Positions 30,079 through 39,482 of a DNA stretch of 64,000 nucleotides are shown here, piece by piece. Origin of the DNA: JBBRHH01 sp963788015 (lineage in GTDB: Bacteria; Planctomycetota; Phycisphaerae; Tepidisphaerales; Tepidisphaeraceae); NCBI GenBank assembly GCA_963788015.1, contig CAWBEY010000005.1:1-64000 (forward strand), given 5' to 3'. Below the pieces are notes generated by a model. It was not told where the DNA came from and searched no databases. It worked only from the letters and a program-made list of their open reading frames with translations. The first letter of the stretch is position 1, and each line of letters starts with the position of its first letter. Made by a program: the position numbers and the translations under genes.

Positions 30079-31092
30079 ATGGGTACGTTAATTATGAAGC
30101 AGCCAAGCATTGTGGTGACGGGCGCGGCGGGGTTTATTGGGTCGCATGCGGCCGAGGCGTTGCTGGAGAAGGGGTTTCGGGTGATTGGGGTGGATAATTT
30201 TTGTGATTTTTATGACCGGTCGTGGAAGGAGATGAACCTCAAGAGCATCACTGGGTCGGTGGATATCGAGGAGATGGACGTGACGGACGGGCCGGCAATT
30301 AACCGGCTGGTGGAGAAGACGCGGCCGGTGGCGATTTTGCACCTGGCGGCGATGGCGGGGGTGAGGCCGTCGATTGAGCAGCCGGGATATTACTGCCGGG
30401 TGAACGTGGAGGGGACGACGCACCTGTTGCAGGCGGCGGTGGAGCATAAGGTTCAGAAGTTTATTTTTGCTTCGAGCTCGAGCGTGTATGGGAATCTGGG
30501 GCGGGTGCCGTTCAGCGAGAATGATCCGGTGGCCGAGCCGATCAGCCCGTATGCGGCGACGAAGCGCGCGGGGGAGTTGATGTGTTACACATATTGGCAT
30601 TTGTATCGGCTGCCGGTGTTTTGCCTGCGTTTTTTTACGGTGTTTGGGCCGAGGCAGCGGCCGGATTTGGCGATCCATAAGTTTACGCGGTTGATCAGTC
30701 AGGGGAGGCCGGTGCCGGTGTTCGGGGATGGATCGACCAGCCGGGATTACACGTTTGTGGATGACATCGTGGGGGGAATTCTGGCGTCGCTGGAGCATTG
30801 CGACCGGTATCGGATTTATAACTTGGGAGGATCAGATCCGGTGACGCTGAGCGGGTTGATTGAGGAATTGGAGCGTGCGGTGGGGAAGAAGGCAATCATC
30901 GATCGCCGGCCTGCGCAGCCGGGGGATGTGGAGCGAACGTTTGCGGATTTAACTCGCTCGACGGCGGAGCTGGGGTATCGGCCCAAGACGACGTTGGCGG
31001 AGGGGCTGGGGAAGTTTGTGAAGTGGTTTAATCAGTATGGGCATTTGTATCGGCTGCCTGGGGATTTGGCGGGGGCGGCGGGGGTGGGGTGA
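30079..31092 (+). CDS. NAD-dependent nucleotide-sugar epimerase (UDP-glucuronate 4-epimerase-like)
   Basis: About 337 residues; extended short-chain dehydrogenase. NAD-binding TGAAGFIGSHAAE is at the N-terminus, DNFCDFYDRSWKEMNL follows as in UDP-glucuronate epimerases, the Ser triad residue is in FASSSSVYGN, and the catalytic pair is Y-x3-K in SPYAATKRAGE. RFFTVFGPRQRPDLAIHKFT and GDGSTSRDYTFVDDIVGGI are typical of the UDP-sugar epimerase group. It likely makes UDP-galacturonate or a related sugar for surface polymers. The ATG at 30079 follows GAGG by 5 bases; a later ATG at 30094 is possible. A terminator hairpin follows at 31175. Confidence 0.9.
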   Translation: MGTLIMKQPSIVVTGAAGFIGSHAAEALLEKGFRVIGVDNFCDFYDRSWKEMNLKSITGSVDIEEMDVTDGPAINRLVEKTRPVAILHLAAMAGVRPSIEQPGYYCRVNVEGTTHLLQAAVEHKVQKFIFASSSSVYGNLGRVPFSENDPVAEPISPYAATKRAGELMCYTYWHLYRLPVFCLRFFTVFGPRQRPDLAIHKFTRLISQGRPVPVFGDGSTSRDYTFVDDIVGGILASLEHCDRYRIYNLGGSDPVTLSGLIEELERAVGKKAIIDRRPAQPGDVERTFADLTRSTAELGYRPKTTLAEGLGKFVKWFNQYGHLYRLPGDLAGAAGVG

Positions 31093-31174
31093 GGGGTGGT
31101 AGTCAGTGGCCGGTAGGCAGTGGGGGAGGGTCCGGGTTTCAGGGTTCGGTAGGCAGTAAGCGGTGGGCATTGAA

Positions 31175-31198
31175 AAAGGCGACCTTTGGGTCGCCTTT
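31175..31198. terminator. Bidirectional terminator between epimerase and tRNA-Leu
   Basis: A perfect 10-bp stem AAAGGCGACC / GGTCGCCTTT with loop TTTG. On the minus strand, downstream of the tRNA, the stem is followed by a run of T; on the plus strand by TTTGT, weaker. It lies 10 bases beyond the tRNA 3' end. Confidence 0.8.
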
Positions 31199-31207
31199 GT
31201 CGGGGGA

Positions 31208-31291
31208 TGCGGCTGACAGGAGTTGAACCTGCACGATCTTGCGATCACAAGGACCTGAACCTTGCGCGTCTGCCAATTCCGCCACAGCCGC
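31208..31291 (-). tRNA. tRNA-Leu (anticodon CAG)
   Basis: 84 bases on the minus strand. Acceptor GCGGCTG pairs with CAGCCGC plus discriminator A. The D-arm sequence GGCGGAATTGGCAGACGC, anticodon stem CAAGG/CCTTG with loop TTCAGGT (anticodon CAG), a long variable arm TGATCGCAAGATCGT and the T-arm GCAGG-TTCAACT-CCTGT are all present. The long variable arm fits a class II leucine tRNA. CCA is not encoded. Confidence 0.95.
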
Positions 31292-31377
31292 GACGGAAAT
31301 GCATCTTATGAGGTGGGGGCGGGGTGTCAAGAATGGGGCTCGTTGTGTGGGTGGGCGGGGCGTGTATAAACAGCGGC

Positions 31378-32430
31378 ATGGTCACTGCATCGTCCGCGAA
31401 CGCTACCTCTTTGTCTGGGACGGATTCACCGTTGGCTGTTGGCGTTGTTGGGTGTGGGCGGATGGGGCGGTTGCATGCGCGGACGTATGCGCAGATGGCG
31501 GGGGTGCGGCTGGTGGGGGTGTTTGATAGCAATGCTGAGAGGGCGGCGGCGACGGCGGCGGAGTATGGGACGCGGGTGTTTGAGTCGCTGGAGGAACTAG
31601 CCGGGAATGTGGAGGCGGTGACGGTGGCGGTTTCGACGCAGCATCATTCGAAGATCGCCGAGCCGCTGCTGCGGCGTGGGATTGCCTGCCTGATCGAAAA
31701 GCCGCTGGGGAAGGACTCGGCGGATGCGCGGCATATCGTGGAGATGGCGCGGGAGCATGGGGCGCTGGTGCAGGTGGGGCATATCGAGCGGTTTAATCCT
31801 GTGGTTCGGGCACTGGAGCGGCTGGATCTTTATCCCGGATTTATAGAGGTGAGCCGGGTGAGCCCGATGACGTTTCGGAGCCTGGATGTGGGGGTGGTGA
31901 TGGACATGATGATCCATGACATCGACATCGTGCTGAGCCTGGCGCGGTCGAAGGTGGCGCGGATTGATTCGGCAGGCGTGAGCGTGGTGGGGCCGGCGGA
32001 AGATATCTGCAATGCGCGGCTGACTTTTGAGAATGGATGCGTGGCGAACATGACGGCGTCGCGGCTGGCGATGAAGACGGAGCGGCGGCTGCGGGTGTTT
32101 ACCCATGCGGCGTACGTGTCGGTGGATTATCAGAAGCGGACAGGGGTGATTGTTCGGCGCAGCGGGAACCTGGAGAGCATTCGGGAGGCGGCGGCGCGGT
32201 TAAAGAGCGGCGCGGTGGCGGATGCTTCGCATCTAAATTATACGGATCTGGTGAAGATCGAGCCGCTGGCGGTTTCGGAGGAGGATCCGTTGCAGGCGCA
32301 GCTGGAGTCGTTTGCAGAGTGTGTGAGGACCAAGGGAAGGCCGGTGGTGTCGGCGGAGGCGGGGCTGGCGGCGGTGGAGGTGGCGGAGCGGATTGTGGCC
32401 GGGATGGGGAAACAGGTGCAGATTGATTGA
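31378..32430 (+). CDS. Gfo/Idh/MocA family oxidoreductase (cytosolic)
   Basis: 350 residues from the ATG at 31378; an in-frame upstream extension overlaps poorly conserved sequence. Rossmann motif VGVVGCGRMGRLHARTYA, then the strand-4 region AVTVAVSTQHHSK, catalytic EKPLGKD, and the C-terminal domain with VGHIERFNPVVRAL and MIHDIDIVLSLA. GHIERFNP is characteristic of members that act on UDP-sugars or amino-sugar nucleotides, often beside lipid A or surface polysaccharide genes; here it follows the tRNA and epimerase region. No signal peptide, so cytosolic. NrnA starts 60 bases on, likely in the same operon. Confidence 0.88.
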   Translation: MVTASSANATSLSGTDSPLAVGVVGCGRMGRLHARTYAQMAGVRLVGVFDSNAERAAATAAEYGTRVFESLEELAGNVEAVTVAVSTQHHSKIAEPLLRRGIACLIEKPLGKDSADARHIVEMAREHGALVQVGHIERFNPVVRALERLDLYPGFIEVSRVSPMTFRSLDVGVVMDMMIHDIDIVLSLARSKVARIDSAGVSVVGPAEDICNARLTFENGCVANMTASRLAMKTERRLRVFTHAAYVSVDYQKRTGVIVRRSGNLESIREAAARLKSGAVADASHLNYTDLVKIEPLAVSEEDPLQAQLESFAECVRTKGRPVVSAEAGLAAVEVAERIVAGMGKQVQID

Positions 32431-32489
32431 GGCGGGACAAATGCGCGATGTTTTCACGCGGGGGATCAGTGCGACTATCATGGGTGGGA

Positions 32490-33491
32490 ATGTCTGACGC
32501 TTATACGCAATTTGTTTCGACGTTGTCGGGGTGCAGGCGAGTATTGGTGACGACGCATGTGCGGCCGGACGGGGATGCGCTGGGGAGTTCGGCGGCGATG
32601 GTGATGGGGCTGCGGAAGGTGGGGGTGGAGGCGGAGGTGTTGCTGCTGAGCCATCTGCCGAGCAAATACGCGTTTATCTTTGGTGAGAACGATATTGTGC
32701 ATCACGATGCGGAGAAGGGATGGCCTGGGGGGTTGGTGTTGGATTCATATGATGCGCTGCTGGTGGTGGATACGGGAACGTGGTCGCAGTTGCCGGGGTT
32801 GCGGGAGCGGGTGGCGGAGTTTGGGAAGCCGAAGCTGGTGCTTGACCATCATCTGACGCAGGAGGAATGGGCGGATTTGAAGCTGGTGGTGACGGAAGCG
32901 GCGGCGGCGGGGGAGATCGTGGCCGAGTTGTTGACGCAGTGGGAGATTGGGTTTGACCAGGGGATCGCATCGGCGCTGTATCTGGCGATTGCGAGTGATA
33001 CGGGGTGGTTTCAGTATTCAAACACCCGGCCGTTCACGATGCGGCTGGCGGCGATGCTGATGGAGGCTGGTGCCCAGACGGAGCGGCTATATCAGTTGCT
33101 GTATCAGAATGAGCGGGCGGAGCGGTTGGCGCTGCAGACTCGGGCTCAGCAGTCGTTGGAGCTGTTGTGCGAGGGGCGACTGGCGGTGATGACGGTGCGG
33201 AAGAGTGATTTTGAGGAGACGCGTGCGAACGTGCCGGACACCGAGAACTTGATTAACATTCCCTTGCAGGTTCGGACGGTGGAGGTGTCGATTGTGGTGA
33301 CGGAGCCGAAGGAGGGTGGGCCGGTGCGGGTGAGTTTGCGGAGCAAGGGGCAGGTGGATGTGGCGCGGTTCGCGGAACAATTTGGTGGAGGGGGCCATGC
33401 GCGGGCGGCCGGGCTGAAGCTGGAAATGGGGTTGGAAGAGGCGCATCGGCGGGTGGTGGAGGCGATGGTGGGGCGGGTGAAGGGGCTGTAG
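32490..33491 (+). CDS. nrnA: DHH/DHHA1 phosphoesterase, nanoRNase/pAp phosphatase (NrnA-like)
   Basis: Degrades short RNA oligomers of 2-5 nucleotides and 3'-phosphoadenosine 5'-phosphate in the cytosol. The protein of about 333 residues starts at MSDAYTQFVSTL. DHH motifs: THVRPDGDALGSS (motif I), VVDTGTW, LDHHLTQEEW (the DHH), and SDTGWFQYSNT. The DHHA1 tail has VSLRSKGQVDVARFAEQFGG and GGGHARAAGL, the RNA-binding GGGH loop. The full set of metal ligands is present. It commonly sits near rbfA/truB in other bacteria; here it follows a Gfo oxidoreductase. Confidence 0.9.
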   Translation: MSDAYTQFVSTLSGCRRVLVTTHVRPDGDALGSSAAMVMGLRKVGVEAEVLLLSHLPSKYAFIFGENDIVHHDAEKGWPGGLVLDSYDALLVVDTGTWSQLPGLRERVAEFGKPKLVLDHHLTQEEWADLKLVVTEAAAAGEIVAELLTQWEIGFDQGIASALYLAIASDTGWFQYSNTRPFTMRLAAMLMEAGAQTERLYQLLYQNERAERLALQTRAQQSLELLCEGRLAVMTVRKSDFEETRANVPDTENLINIPLQVRTVEVSIVVTEPKEGGPVRVSLRSKGQVDVARFAEQFGGGGHARAAGLKLEMGLEEAHRRVVEAMVGRVKGL

Positions 33492-33793
33492 AGGGCTTTT
33501 TGCGGGATTTTCGGGGGGAAAGTCGATTTATAGGCGGGTGGTCTATCCTTAGGGTGAGGTGGGCGGTAGAATGCCTGCCCTCACCCCGGGCTTTTGGCCT
33601 GACCAGCGCGTGAGATTAGTTTTAATTTTTGACACCCCGCCGGCCATCAGCTCCCGGATGGGGCCAAGAGTCTCTTACCTTGCGGTATAAAAACCGGCGT
33701 CTCCTGCGGCTTTTGCTGATTTGCGTTTACAAGCCGTAAGCCACGCCGCGGTCCTGGGTTTTGCCCGGATCAAACCGCAAAAGGACTGACTGT
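33492..33793 (+). other. Gap before the ferredoxin oxidoreductase gene
   Basis: About 300 bases with no frame I can support. A TATAAA hexamer (about 33693) and AT-rich stretches (TTTTAATTTTTGAC near 33620) suggest promoter sequence, but no properly spaced -35/-10 pair stands out. Confidence 0.35.
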
Positions 33794-36700
33794 ATGGCGA
33801 TCGATCCTCGTTTTTTGGCGGGATCCGGGCGGGAGGTTTTTACTGGCAACGAGTTGCTGGTGAAGGCCGCCCTTGAAGTCGAAGGCGGCGTACACCTGCT
33901 CAGCGGGTATCCGGGTTCTCCGGTGGCGGGTTTCTTCGACAACCTTGCCGACATCAAAGACCTCTTACAGAAGAACGGCATTCGCGCGTTTCAGGCGAAC
34001 AATGAAGCGCTGGCGGTGGCAGCGATGAATGGGTCGCAAATGCTGCCGTGCCGCGCGCTGATCGCGATGAAGAGCGTTGGGGTACACGTGGCGTCGGATG
34101 CGCTGGCGCTGGGTAATCTGGCGGGGGCGCATCCGGAGGGCGGCGCGGTGCTGATTTCGGGGGAGGATCCGTGGTGCGACAGCACGCAGGTGCCTGCCGA
34201 TAGCCGATTTTTGTTTGAGCATTTGCGGATGCCGGTGGTGGAATCGGGCGGGCCGCAGGAATTGAAGGATTGGATCGGGCATTCGTTCAAGCTGTCGCAG
34301 GCGGCGGGGTTGTACATTGGGTTTATCGTGACGACGGCGCAGGCGGATGGTGGCGGGACGGTGGAGTGTAAGGTCAACCAGTTCCCGCAACTGAATACCA
34401 ATCAGCGGGTTGCGCTGGAGACCCCGAAGATTGATTTGAATCGGGTGCTGTTGCCGCCGCGGACGTGGCAGCAGGAGATGCGGGTGTCGGAGCGGTTTGC
34501 GGCGACGATGAAGCGGGCGCGGGAGTTGGGGATCAACAAGATTCATTGGGATCATGCGCGGGCGGCCGATGCTTCAAATGGGGGGATTGCGCCGCTGGGA
34601 TTTATTACGACGGGGATGGGGCATCCGTATTTGTTGCATGTGTTGTCGGATATTGGGTTGTCGGGCGTATTTCCGATTTTGCAGATGGGGATGAGCTATC
34701 CGGCGGATGTGGAACTGGTGCGGGATTTTTCCAGGCTGTGCAAGAACATTGTTGTCATTGAAGAGCGGCGGAGCTTTCTGGAGAAGAACATTAGGGACGG
34801 GATATTTCATGCGCTGCCGCATGAAGAGGCCGCGGATATTGCGGGGCGGTTGTTTGGGAAGAGGTTTCCGGGGAAGGGTTCAGAAGCGAGTGGCGAATTA
34901 GTGCGGGAGGGGATTCCGGAGACGCGGGGGTTGAATCCTTCGGTGCTGGCGCAGTTGCTGATTCCGCTGATCAAGGCAACGGAGGAGTTGCCGGCGGAGA
35001 TGCGCAACGGGCGGTTGACGGCGGAGATGGAGCGGATTCGGATTGCGAGCAAGGCGAAGTTGCAGATTTTGACGGACAAGATCGTGCCGCGAACGCCGAC
35101 CTTTTGCCCCGGCTGCCCGCATCGGGATTCATCATCGGTACTGCTGGAGATCCGCAAGAACTTTGCGGACCCGGTGTACATGAAGCGGTATCACAACTCG
35201 GCGCCCGTAGACATGGTGGCGCATGGGGATACGGGTTGCTACACGATGTTGATGTTCGCGCCGACCGAGCAGCTCATGCACAATTATTCGGGCATGGGGC
35301 TGGGCGGCGGGACGGGGAGCGGGATCGATCCGTTCATTACCAACAAGCAGTTGGTGTTCATGGGGGACGGGACGTTTTTTCATTCCGGGCAGATCGCCAT
35401 TTCTAATTCGATCAAGGCGGGCCAGGATATCACGTACATCATCCTGGAGAACAAGACGACGGCGATGACGGGGCATCAGGAGCATGCGGGAACCGAATTG
35501 GATGTGCTGGGGAACCGGTCGTATATCCAGGACATTGAGCAGATCGTGCGGAGCATGGCCGGTTCGAGCCCGCTGACGGTGGCGAAGTTGTCGCCGGCGG
35601 ATCGGGACGCGTACAAGAAGGTGCTGGAGCGGACGATTCTGGCGGATGGGGTGAAGGTGGTGATCGCGGACAAGGAATGTGGGATCACGTATCACCGCAA
35701 ACAGCTTCGGGCCGAGCGGAAGACGATTAAGGAGAAGGGGTATCTTCCCAAGAAGAAGCACATGAACATTACGCCGGAGGTATGCGAGAACTGCCTGGAA
35801 TGCACCAAGCAGACCGCTTGCCCGGGGCTGACGACGATTGATACGGATTATGGCAAGAAGATCGACACGGACGTGACGTGGTGCGTGAACGATGGGGCAT
35901 GCGAGCGTGTGCGCACGAGCAACGACTACGGGACGAGCGTCAAGCCGTGCCCGAGTTTTGAAGAGCTGACGATTATCCGCAAGCGCCGCAAGCGGTATAT
36001 GCTGCCGAATTTGTCGCTGGATAAATTGCCCGATGCGCAGCGGGTGCATGGGATGAAAGAGGCGGGGGAGGCTTGGCGCGTGCATATGGCCGGTGTGGGT
36101 GGGATGGGGATTGGGGTGGTGACGGCGATCCTGGTGCGGGCCGGTCACAAAGAAGGCTATAAGGTAATTTTCTCTGACAAAAAGGGCTTGGCGATTCGCA
36201 ATGGAGGAGTTTATTCACAGATAACATTCGTGAAAGAAGACTCCAAGTCCGCGGTCGCGGCTTCCGAGGGAGAGTCGGAGCGGGCGGCGTATACGACGGG
36301 GAACATCCCTTATGGGAAGGCGGATTTGTTGCTGGGGATCGATATCCTGGAGGCGGCGCGGGCGATTGATCCGCGCGAGCAGTTTCGGGTGGCGGCGCGG
36401 GAGCGGACGGCGGCCGTGTTAAATCTGCACAAGCAGCCGACGGTTTATGCACTGTTGGGGCGGCAGGATTTTAGTCCGGACGAACTGCAAAAGGAGATTT
36501 ACGACCACTGCGTTGCGGATCAGAGCTTTGCCAAGGATTTGTCGGGATTGTGCGAGCAACGGCTGGGATCGAAGCAGTTTGCGAACATCATGATGCTGGG
36601 TGTGGCGTATCAGTTGGGGCTGATTCCGGTCTCGGCGCATTCGATTGCGTGGGCAATCAAGGACTCGATTCGGCGGGATCATCGCAAGAACCTCAAGGCG

Positions 36701-37552
36701 TTCAATATCGGGCGGAAGCTGGCGCTGGAGCCGCGGGCGCTGCCGAATCGGCCGATGCCCGAGACGTGGGAACAACTGGTCACCAACAAGAGCCGCGTTC
36801 TGCTTCGCACGCGATGGCGGGCGGCTACGTGGGCCAACCGATTCGAGCAACTGGTGCAGGGGTCAATGAAACAAATGCGGGATTTGCCCGAGGCTGCAAA
36901 GTATGACCTGACGCTGCGAATCTATGATCTGTTGCAGTATGAGGACCACACCCTGGCCCGGCGCTATCTGGAGCTTGTGAAGCAGGTCTATCGGCAGGAT
37001 TCAGCCGAGCGACGATACGCGGCGACGCAGGCGGTGATCTTCAATCTGGCCAAGGTGATGCTGATTAAGGATGAGCCGTATGTTGCCTACCTGTTGACCC
37101 GGTATGAGAAGAAGCAGCGGGACATCGCAAAATTCGGGCTGGACGTGGCCAACGGTGATCGGATTGTGTACCGGCATTGCACCAGCCCGGAATTCAACGT
37201 CGGCAAGTGGCGGGTGCGGTTTAAGATCAGGACGCGCGACTGGCACCTGAGCATCGTGAAGCACATGAAGTGGTGGCGGAAGATGCCCGGGTGGCACAAG
37301 CGGGAGGTGGCGTTTCAGGAGTGGTACGTGGGGCTTCTTGGCCGGGTGAACCTGGCGACGGACAAGGGGTATGAACAGGCTATTACCGTGCTGCGATGCG
37401 CGGAGGACGTGAAGGGTTATCGGGAGATTCGCTATCCGACGCAGGACAAGGTGCGCGAGTTGATTGAGTCGATGCTGAGCAGTGCGCCGTCGGAGCCACC
37501 GGCACAACCGGCGTCGCTGCTGGATGTGATGCGCACGCCTTCGCATGCTTGA
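33794..37552 (+). CDS. Fused indolepyruvate:ferredoxin oxidoreductase-type protein
   Basis: An intact frame of 1252 residues, starting at MAIDPRFLAG. N-terminal pyruvate:ferredoxin-type domain (GNELLVKAALEVEGGVHLL; SGYPGSPVAGFFDN; QANNEALAVAAMNGSQ). A TPP-binding domain begins with CPGCPHRDSS (about 437-446), then GDTGCYTMLMFAP and GDGTFFHSGQIAISNS (about 523). A ferredoxin-like Cys cluster follows (CENCLECTKQTACPG, about 662-676). The gamma domain starts RVHMAGVGGMGIGVVTA (about 760), and a C-terminal helical domain of about 250 residues follows (DUF6537-like). Known family members oxidatively decarboxylate aryl- or keto-acids, passing electrons to ferredoxin. No paired redox gene is adjacent. 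The length and absence of breaks contrast with nearby genes. Confidence 0.88.
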   Translation: MAIDPRFLAGSGREVFTGNELLVKAALEVEGGVHLLSGYPGSPVAGFFDNLADIKDLLQKNGIRAFQANNEALAVAAMNGSQMLPCRALIAMKSVGVHVASDALALGNLAGAHPEGGAVLISGEDPWCDSTQVPADSRFLFEHLRMPVVESGGPQELKDWIGHSFKLSQAAGLYIGFIVTTAQADGGGTVECKVNQFPQLNTNQRVALETPKIDLNRVLLPPRTWQQEMRVSERFAATMKRARELGINKIHWDHARAADASNGGIAPLGFITTGMGHPYLLHVLSDIGLSGVFPILQMGMSYPADVELVRDFSRLCKNIVVIEERRSFLEKNIRDGIFHALPHEEAADIAGRLFGKRFPGKGSEASGELVREGIPETRGLNPSVLAQLLIPLIKATEELPAEMRNGRLTAEMERIRIASKAKLQILTDKIVPRTPTFCPGCPHRDSSSVLLEIRKNFADPVYMKRYHNSAPVDMVAHGDTGCYTMLMFAPTEQLMHNYSGMGLGGGTGSGIDPFITNKQLVFMGDGTFFHSGQIAISNSIKAGQDITYIILENKTTAMTGHQEHAGTELDVLGNRSYIQDIEQIVRSMAGSSPLTVAKLSPADRDAYKKVLERTILADGVKVVIADKECGITYHRKQLRAERKTIKEKGYLPKKKHMNITPEVCENCLECTKQTACPGLTTIDTDYGKKIDTDVTWCVNDGACERVRTSNDYGTSVKPCPSFEELTIIRKRRKRYMLPNLSLDKLPDAQRVHGMKEAGEAWRVHMAGVGGMGIGVVTAILVRAGHKEGYKVIFSDKKGLAIRNGGVYSQITFVKEDSKSAVAASEGESERAAYTTGNIPYGKADLLLGIDILEAARAIDPREQFRVAARERTAAVLNLHKQPTVYALLGRQDFSPDELQKEIYDHCVADQSFAKDLSGLCEQRLGSKQFANIMMLGVAYQLGLIPVSAHSIAWAIKDSIRRDHRKNLKAFNIGRKLALEPRALPNRPMPETWEQLVTNKSRVLLRTRWRAATWANRFEQLVQGSMKQMRDLPEAAKYDLTLRIYDLLQYEDHTLARRYLELVKQVYRQDSAERRYAATQAVIFNLAKVMLIKDEPYVAYLLTRYEKKQRDIAKFGLDVANGDRIVYRHCTSPEFNVGKWRVRFKIRTRDWHLSIVKHMKWWRKMPGWHKREVAFQEWYVGLLGRVNLATDKGYEQAITVLRCAEDVKGYREIRYPTQDKVRELIESMLSSAPSEPPAQPASLLDVMRTPSHA

Positions 37553-37568
37553 ATGAGGTTGATCAGTG

Positions 37569-37780
37569 ATTGGCGAGCCAGGCGTTCAACTGCTCCAGGT
37601 CGGTCAAATCCAGAAGAGCTTCGGCCAGGGCGTCGAGAGTCGTCCCGCAACGAGCTCAACCTGAGCGGTCGCCTCGGCGACGACAAACGTTGTAGGCAAT
37701 CGCCTTGCATTGATATCCGACGCGACTTCCCATTTGCGTGCCTCGGCCGCCGTTTTAGCGAGGCAACCCGCTGATCGCGG
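37569..37780 (-). pseudogene. Degraded reading frame with DUF4351-like tail
   Basis: On the minus strand, two frames joined near 37648 read RKWEVASDINARRLPTTFVV, then TAQVELVAGRLST and LDALAEALLDLTDLEQLNAW, ending at a stop near 37567. The last part resembles the C-terminal tail of DUF4351/Rpn-type recombination-promoting nucleases (ALAEALLDFxxLxxLxxWL). No nuclease core is present in the preceding 150 bases. I regard it as the tail of a lost gene. Assignment is tentative. The remaining bases to 37923 hold no gene. Confidence 0.35.
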
Positions 37781-37923
37781 GAGTGATTCGACTTGAGGCC
37801 AACGCCTTCACCACCAAGAGCAGCAGATTATTGGCCTCATGGAAAAAGCCTCAGGTGCAATGTTCAGAGCAGGGGGCTGGCGCGACGATGAACTCAAGGG
37901 TTTTGCTCCGTTGAGGTTTTCTC

Positions 37924-38287
37924 ATGCGTGTGCTGCTGGTAGACGATGACGCCCGGCTGCGGCAGGTTCTGCGGCGACTGCTGAACAGCCACGGGCATCT
38001 CAATGTACGAGAAGCCGCCGATGGGGAGGAGGCGCTTGAACTATTGCGGGCCGCCCCGGCCGATTTAATTTTCACGGATTGGCAGATGCCCCGGATGGAT
38101 GGCCTGGCGATGACCCGCGCTGCGGGACGCCGGAGATTTAACGCCAATCATCATGTTCAGCGGCCACGGCGATTCGCGGGCGGTCATCACGGCCATACGC
38201 GCCGGCGTGAACAACTATGTCAGCAAACCCATCAATCCAGACGTCCTGCTAGAAAAAATTCAGGAGACACTGGGGAGAGCGGCGTAA
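37924..38287 (+). CDS. Single-domain response regulator, one frameshift
   Basis: A CheY-type receiver of about 120 residues. The first part has MRVLLVDDDARLRQVLRRLL (acid pocket), and the phosphoacceptor region DLIFTDWQMPRMDG. After a frame change near 38125 it continues LTPIIMFSGHGDSRAVITAI (switch Ser), AGVNNYVSKPINPDVLLEKI (conserved Lys) and a short end with stop at 38287. All receiver landmarks are there once bridged. No DNA-binding domain follows; no kinase is adjacent, though sensor kinases occur elsewhere in the window. Confidence 0.75.
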
Positions 38288-38307
38288 CCGGTAACGAAAC
38301 ACCGGTG

Positions 38308-39249
38308 TCAGCGGATCACTTTGCCTTCGATGCCCAGGATCTGGTGGGCGGCCGTTGAATTGCCGAGGTTTTTGAAGTCCTTTAACGTCCAGACTACTTT
38401 TTTGTCGCGGGTTACTTCGATGAGCTGGGGGTTGTCCGGCCCGGCGTGGCAGTTGCCGATGACGATGTTGCCGCTCGGGAGAACTTCAAGCATCGTGACC
38501 CAGGCAAGGGTGATGCCGGGGAGTTCTTTTTGCTCTATCGCCCAGACCGTCTTGCCTTCGGGGGTGACTTCGATCACGCGGTTGCCGTTGCCGCAGCCGA
38601 TCAGGGTGTTGCCCGTCGGCAGGCGATAGGCCGAGTAGACATGGTCGCCGTGGCCTTCGACGCCGTGGCCGCCCGAAGCGGGGCGGCCGGCCAGATCAAG
38701 TTTGTACGACCAGACAACTTTGCCGGATTCGTCGTACTCGCGGACGGTCCCGTCGTTTTCGTGGGCCACGAGGTAATGGCCATTCTCGAGTTTGCGAACC
38801 AGGCGAGTGTCGCTGTGGGCGCTGGGATGTTCGACGGTGAGCGGAAACTCCTTGACGATCTTGTCTTCTTTGTCGACTTCGATGATGCGCGCGTTGCCAG
38901 ATTCAGAAACCATCGTGTTGCCGTTTTCGAGACGCTGGAAGGCATGAATCTGAACCGCCTTGTGGCCTTCGGTCGGCTTGGATTCGTGCTTCCAGACAAT
39001 CTTCTTGTCTGGGGTCATCTCGACAATGGTGGTGTCGCCGGTGTGCAGGAGGAAGTTGCCATTGGAGAGTGCAACGATGTCATGAGAAGTGGCCGGGCAG
39101 GGGACTTCCCATTCGATCTCCCCTTTCTCGTTCAGGAGGATGACGTGGCCCTTGTCCTGCGCAAGGACTTTGTGGGCGACCGGAGCGTCGGCGCGGGCGG
39201 TGGCCCCGGCCAGGAGAAGTACGGCTAGTGAGAGAAAGCGAGTTGGCAT
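38308..39249 (-). CDS. Secreted PQQ-like beta-propeller protein
   Basis: The protein of about 313 residues starts at MPTRFLSLAVLLLAG with a signal peptide cleaved near ARADA. Repeated blades: VILLNEKGEIEWEVPCP, IVEMTPDKKIVWKHE, IIEVDKEDKIVKEFPL, VREYDESGKVVWSYKLD, VIEVTPEGKTVWAIEQ and LIEVTRDKKVVWTLKD. Each ends in a Trp-turn like PQQ-dependent or arylsulfotransferase-type propellers; no catalytic residues are obvious. It probably binds a ligand outside the membrane. It is convergent with the response regulator gene. Confidence 0.82.
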   Translation of the reverse strand: MPTRFLSLAVLLLAGATARADAPVAHKVLAQDKGHVILLNEKGEIEWEVPCPATSHDIVALSNGNFLLHTGDTTIVEMTPDKKIVWKHESKPTEGHKAVQIHAFQRLENGNTMVSESGNARIIEVDKEDKIVKEFPLTVEHPSAHSDTRLVRKLENGHYLVAHENDGTVREYDESGKVVWSYKLDLAGRPASGGHGVEGHGDHVYSAYRLPTGNTLIGCGNGNRVIEVTPEGKTVWAIEQKELPGITLAWVTMLEVLPSGNIVIGNCHAGPDNPQLIEVTRDKKVVWTLKDFKNLGNSTAAHQILGIEGKVIR

Positions 39250-39482
39250 GATGGCTGGTACCATCCAAGTGAGAAACAGTTGAGGAAACTCATGCGACGA
39301 TTCATTTTATTTCGCCCGGTGCTCACGCCGCCCCCATTCGCCTCCGATACCAGTTCTGACGGCGACGTTAATATCGGCCAGTCCTCGATCTTGCGAATCG
39401 AGGCCGAGTATGTAAAACTGCTGCCCATAAGCTGTTGAATGCGGGGTGGAGGCGCTTTTTCAGTAAGGTGACGAGGTTTTTG

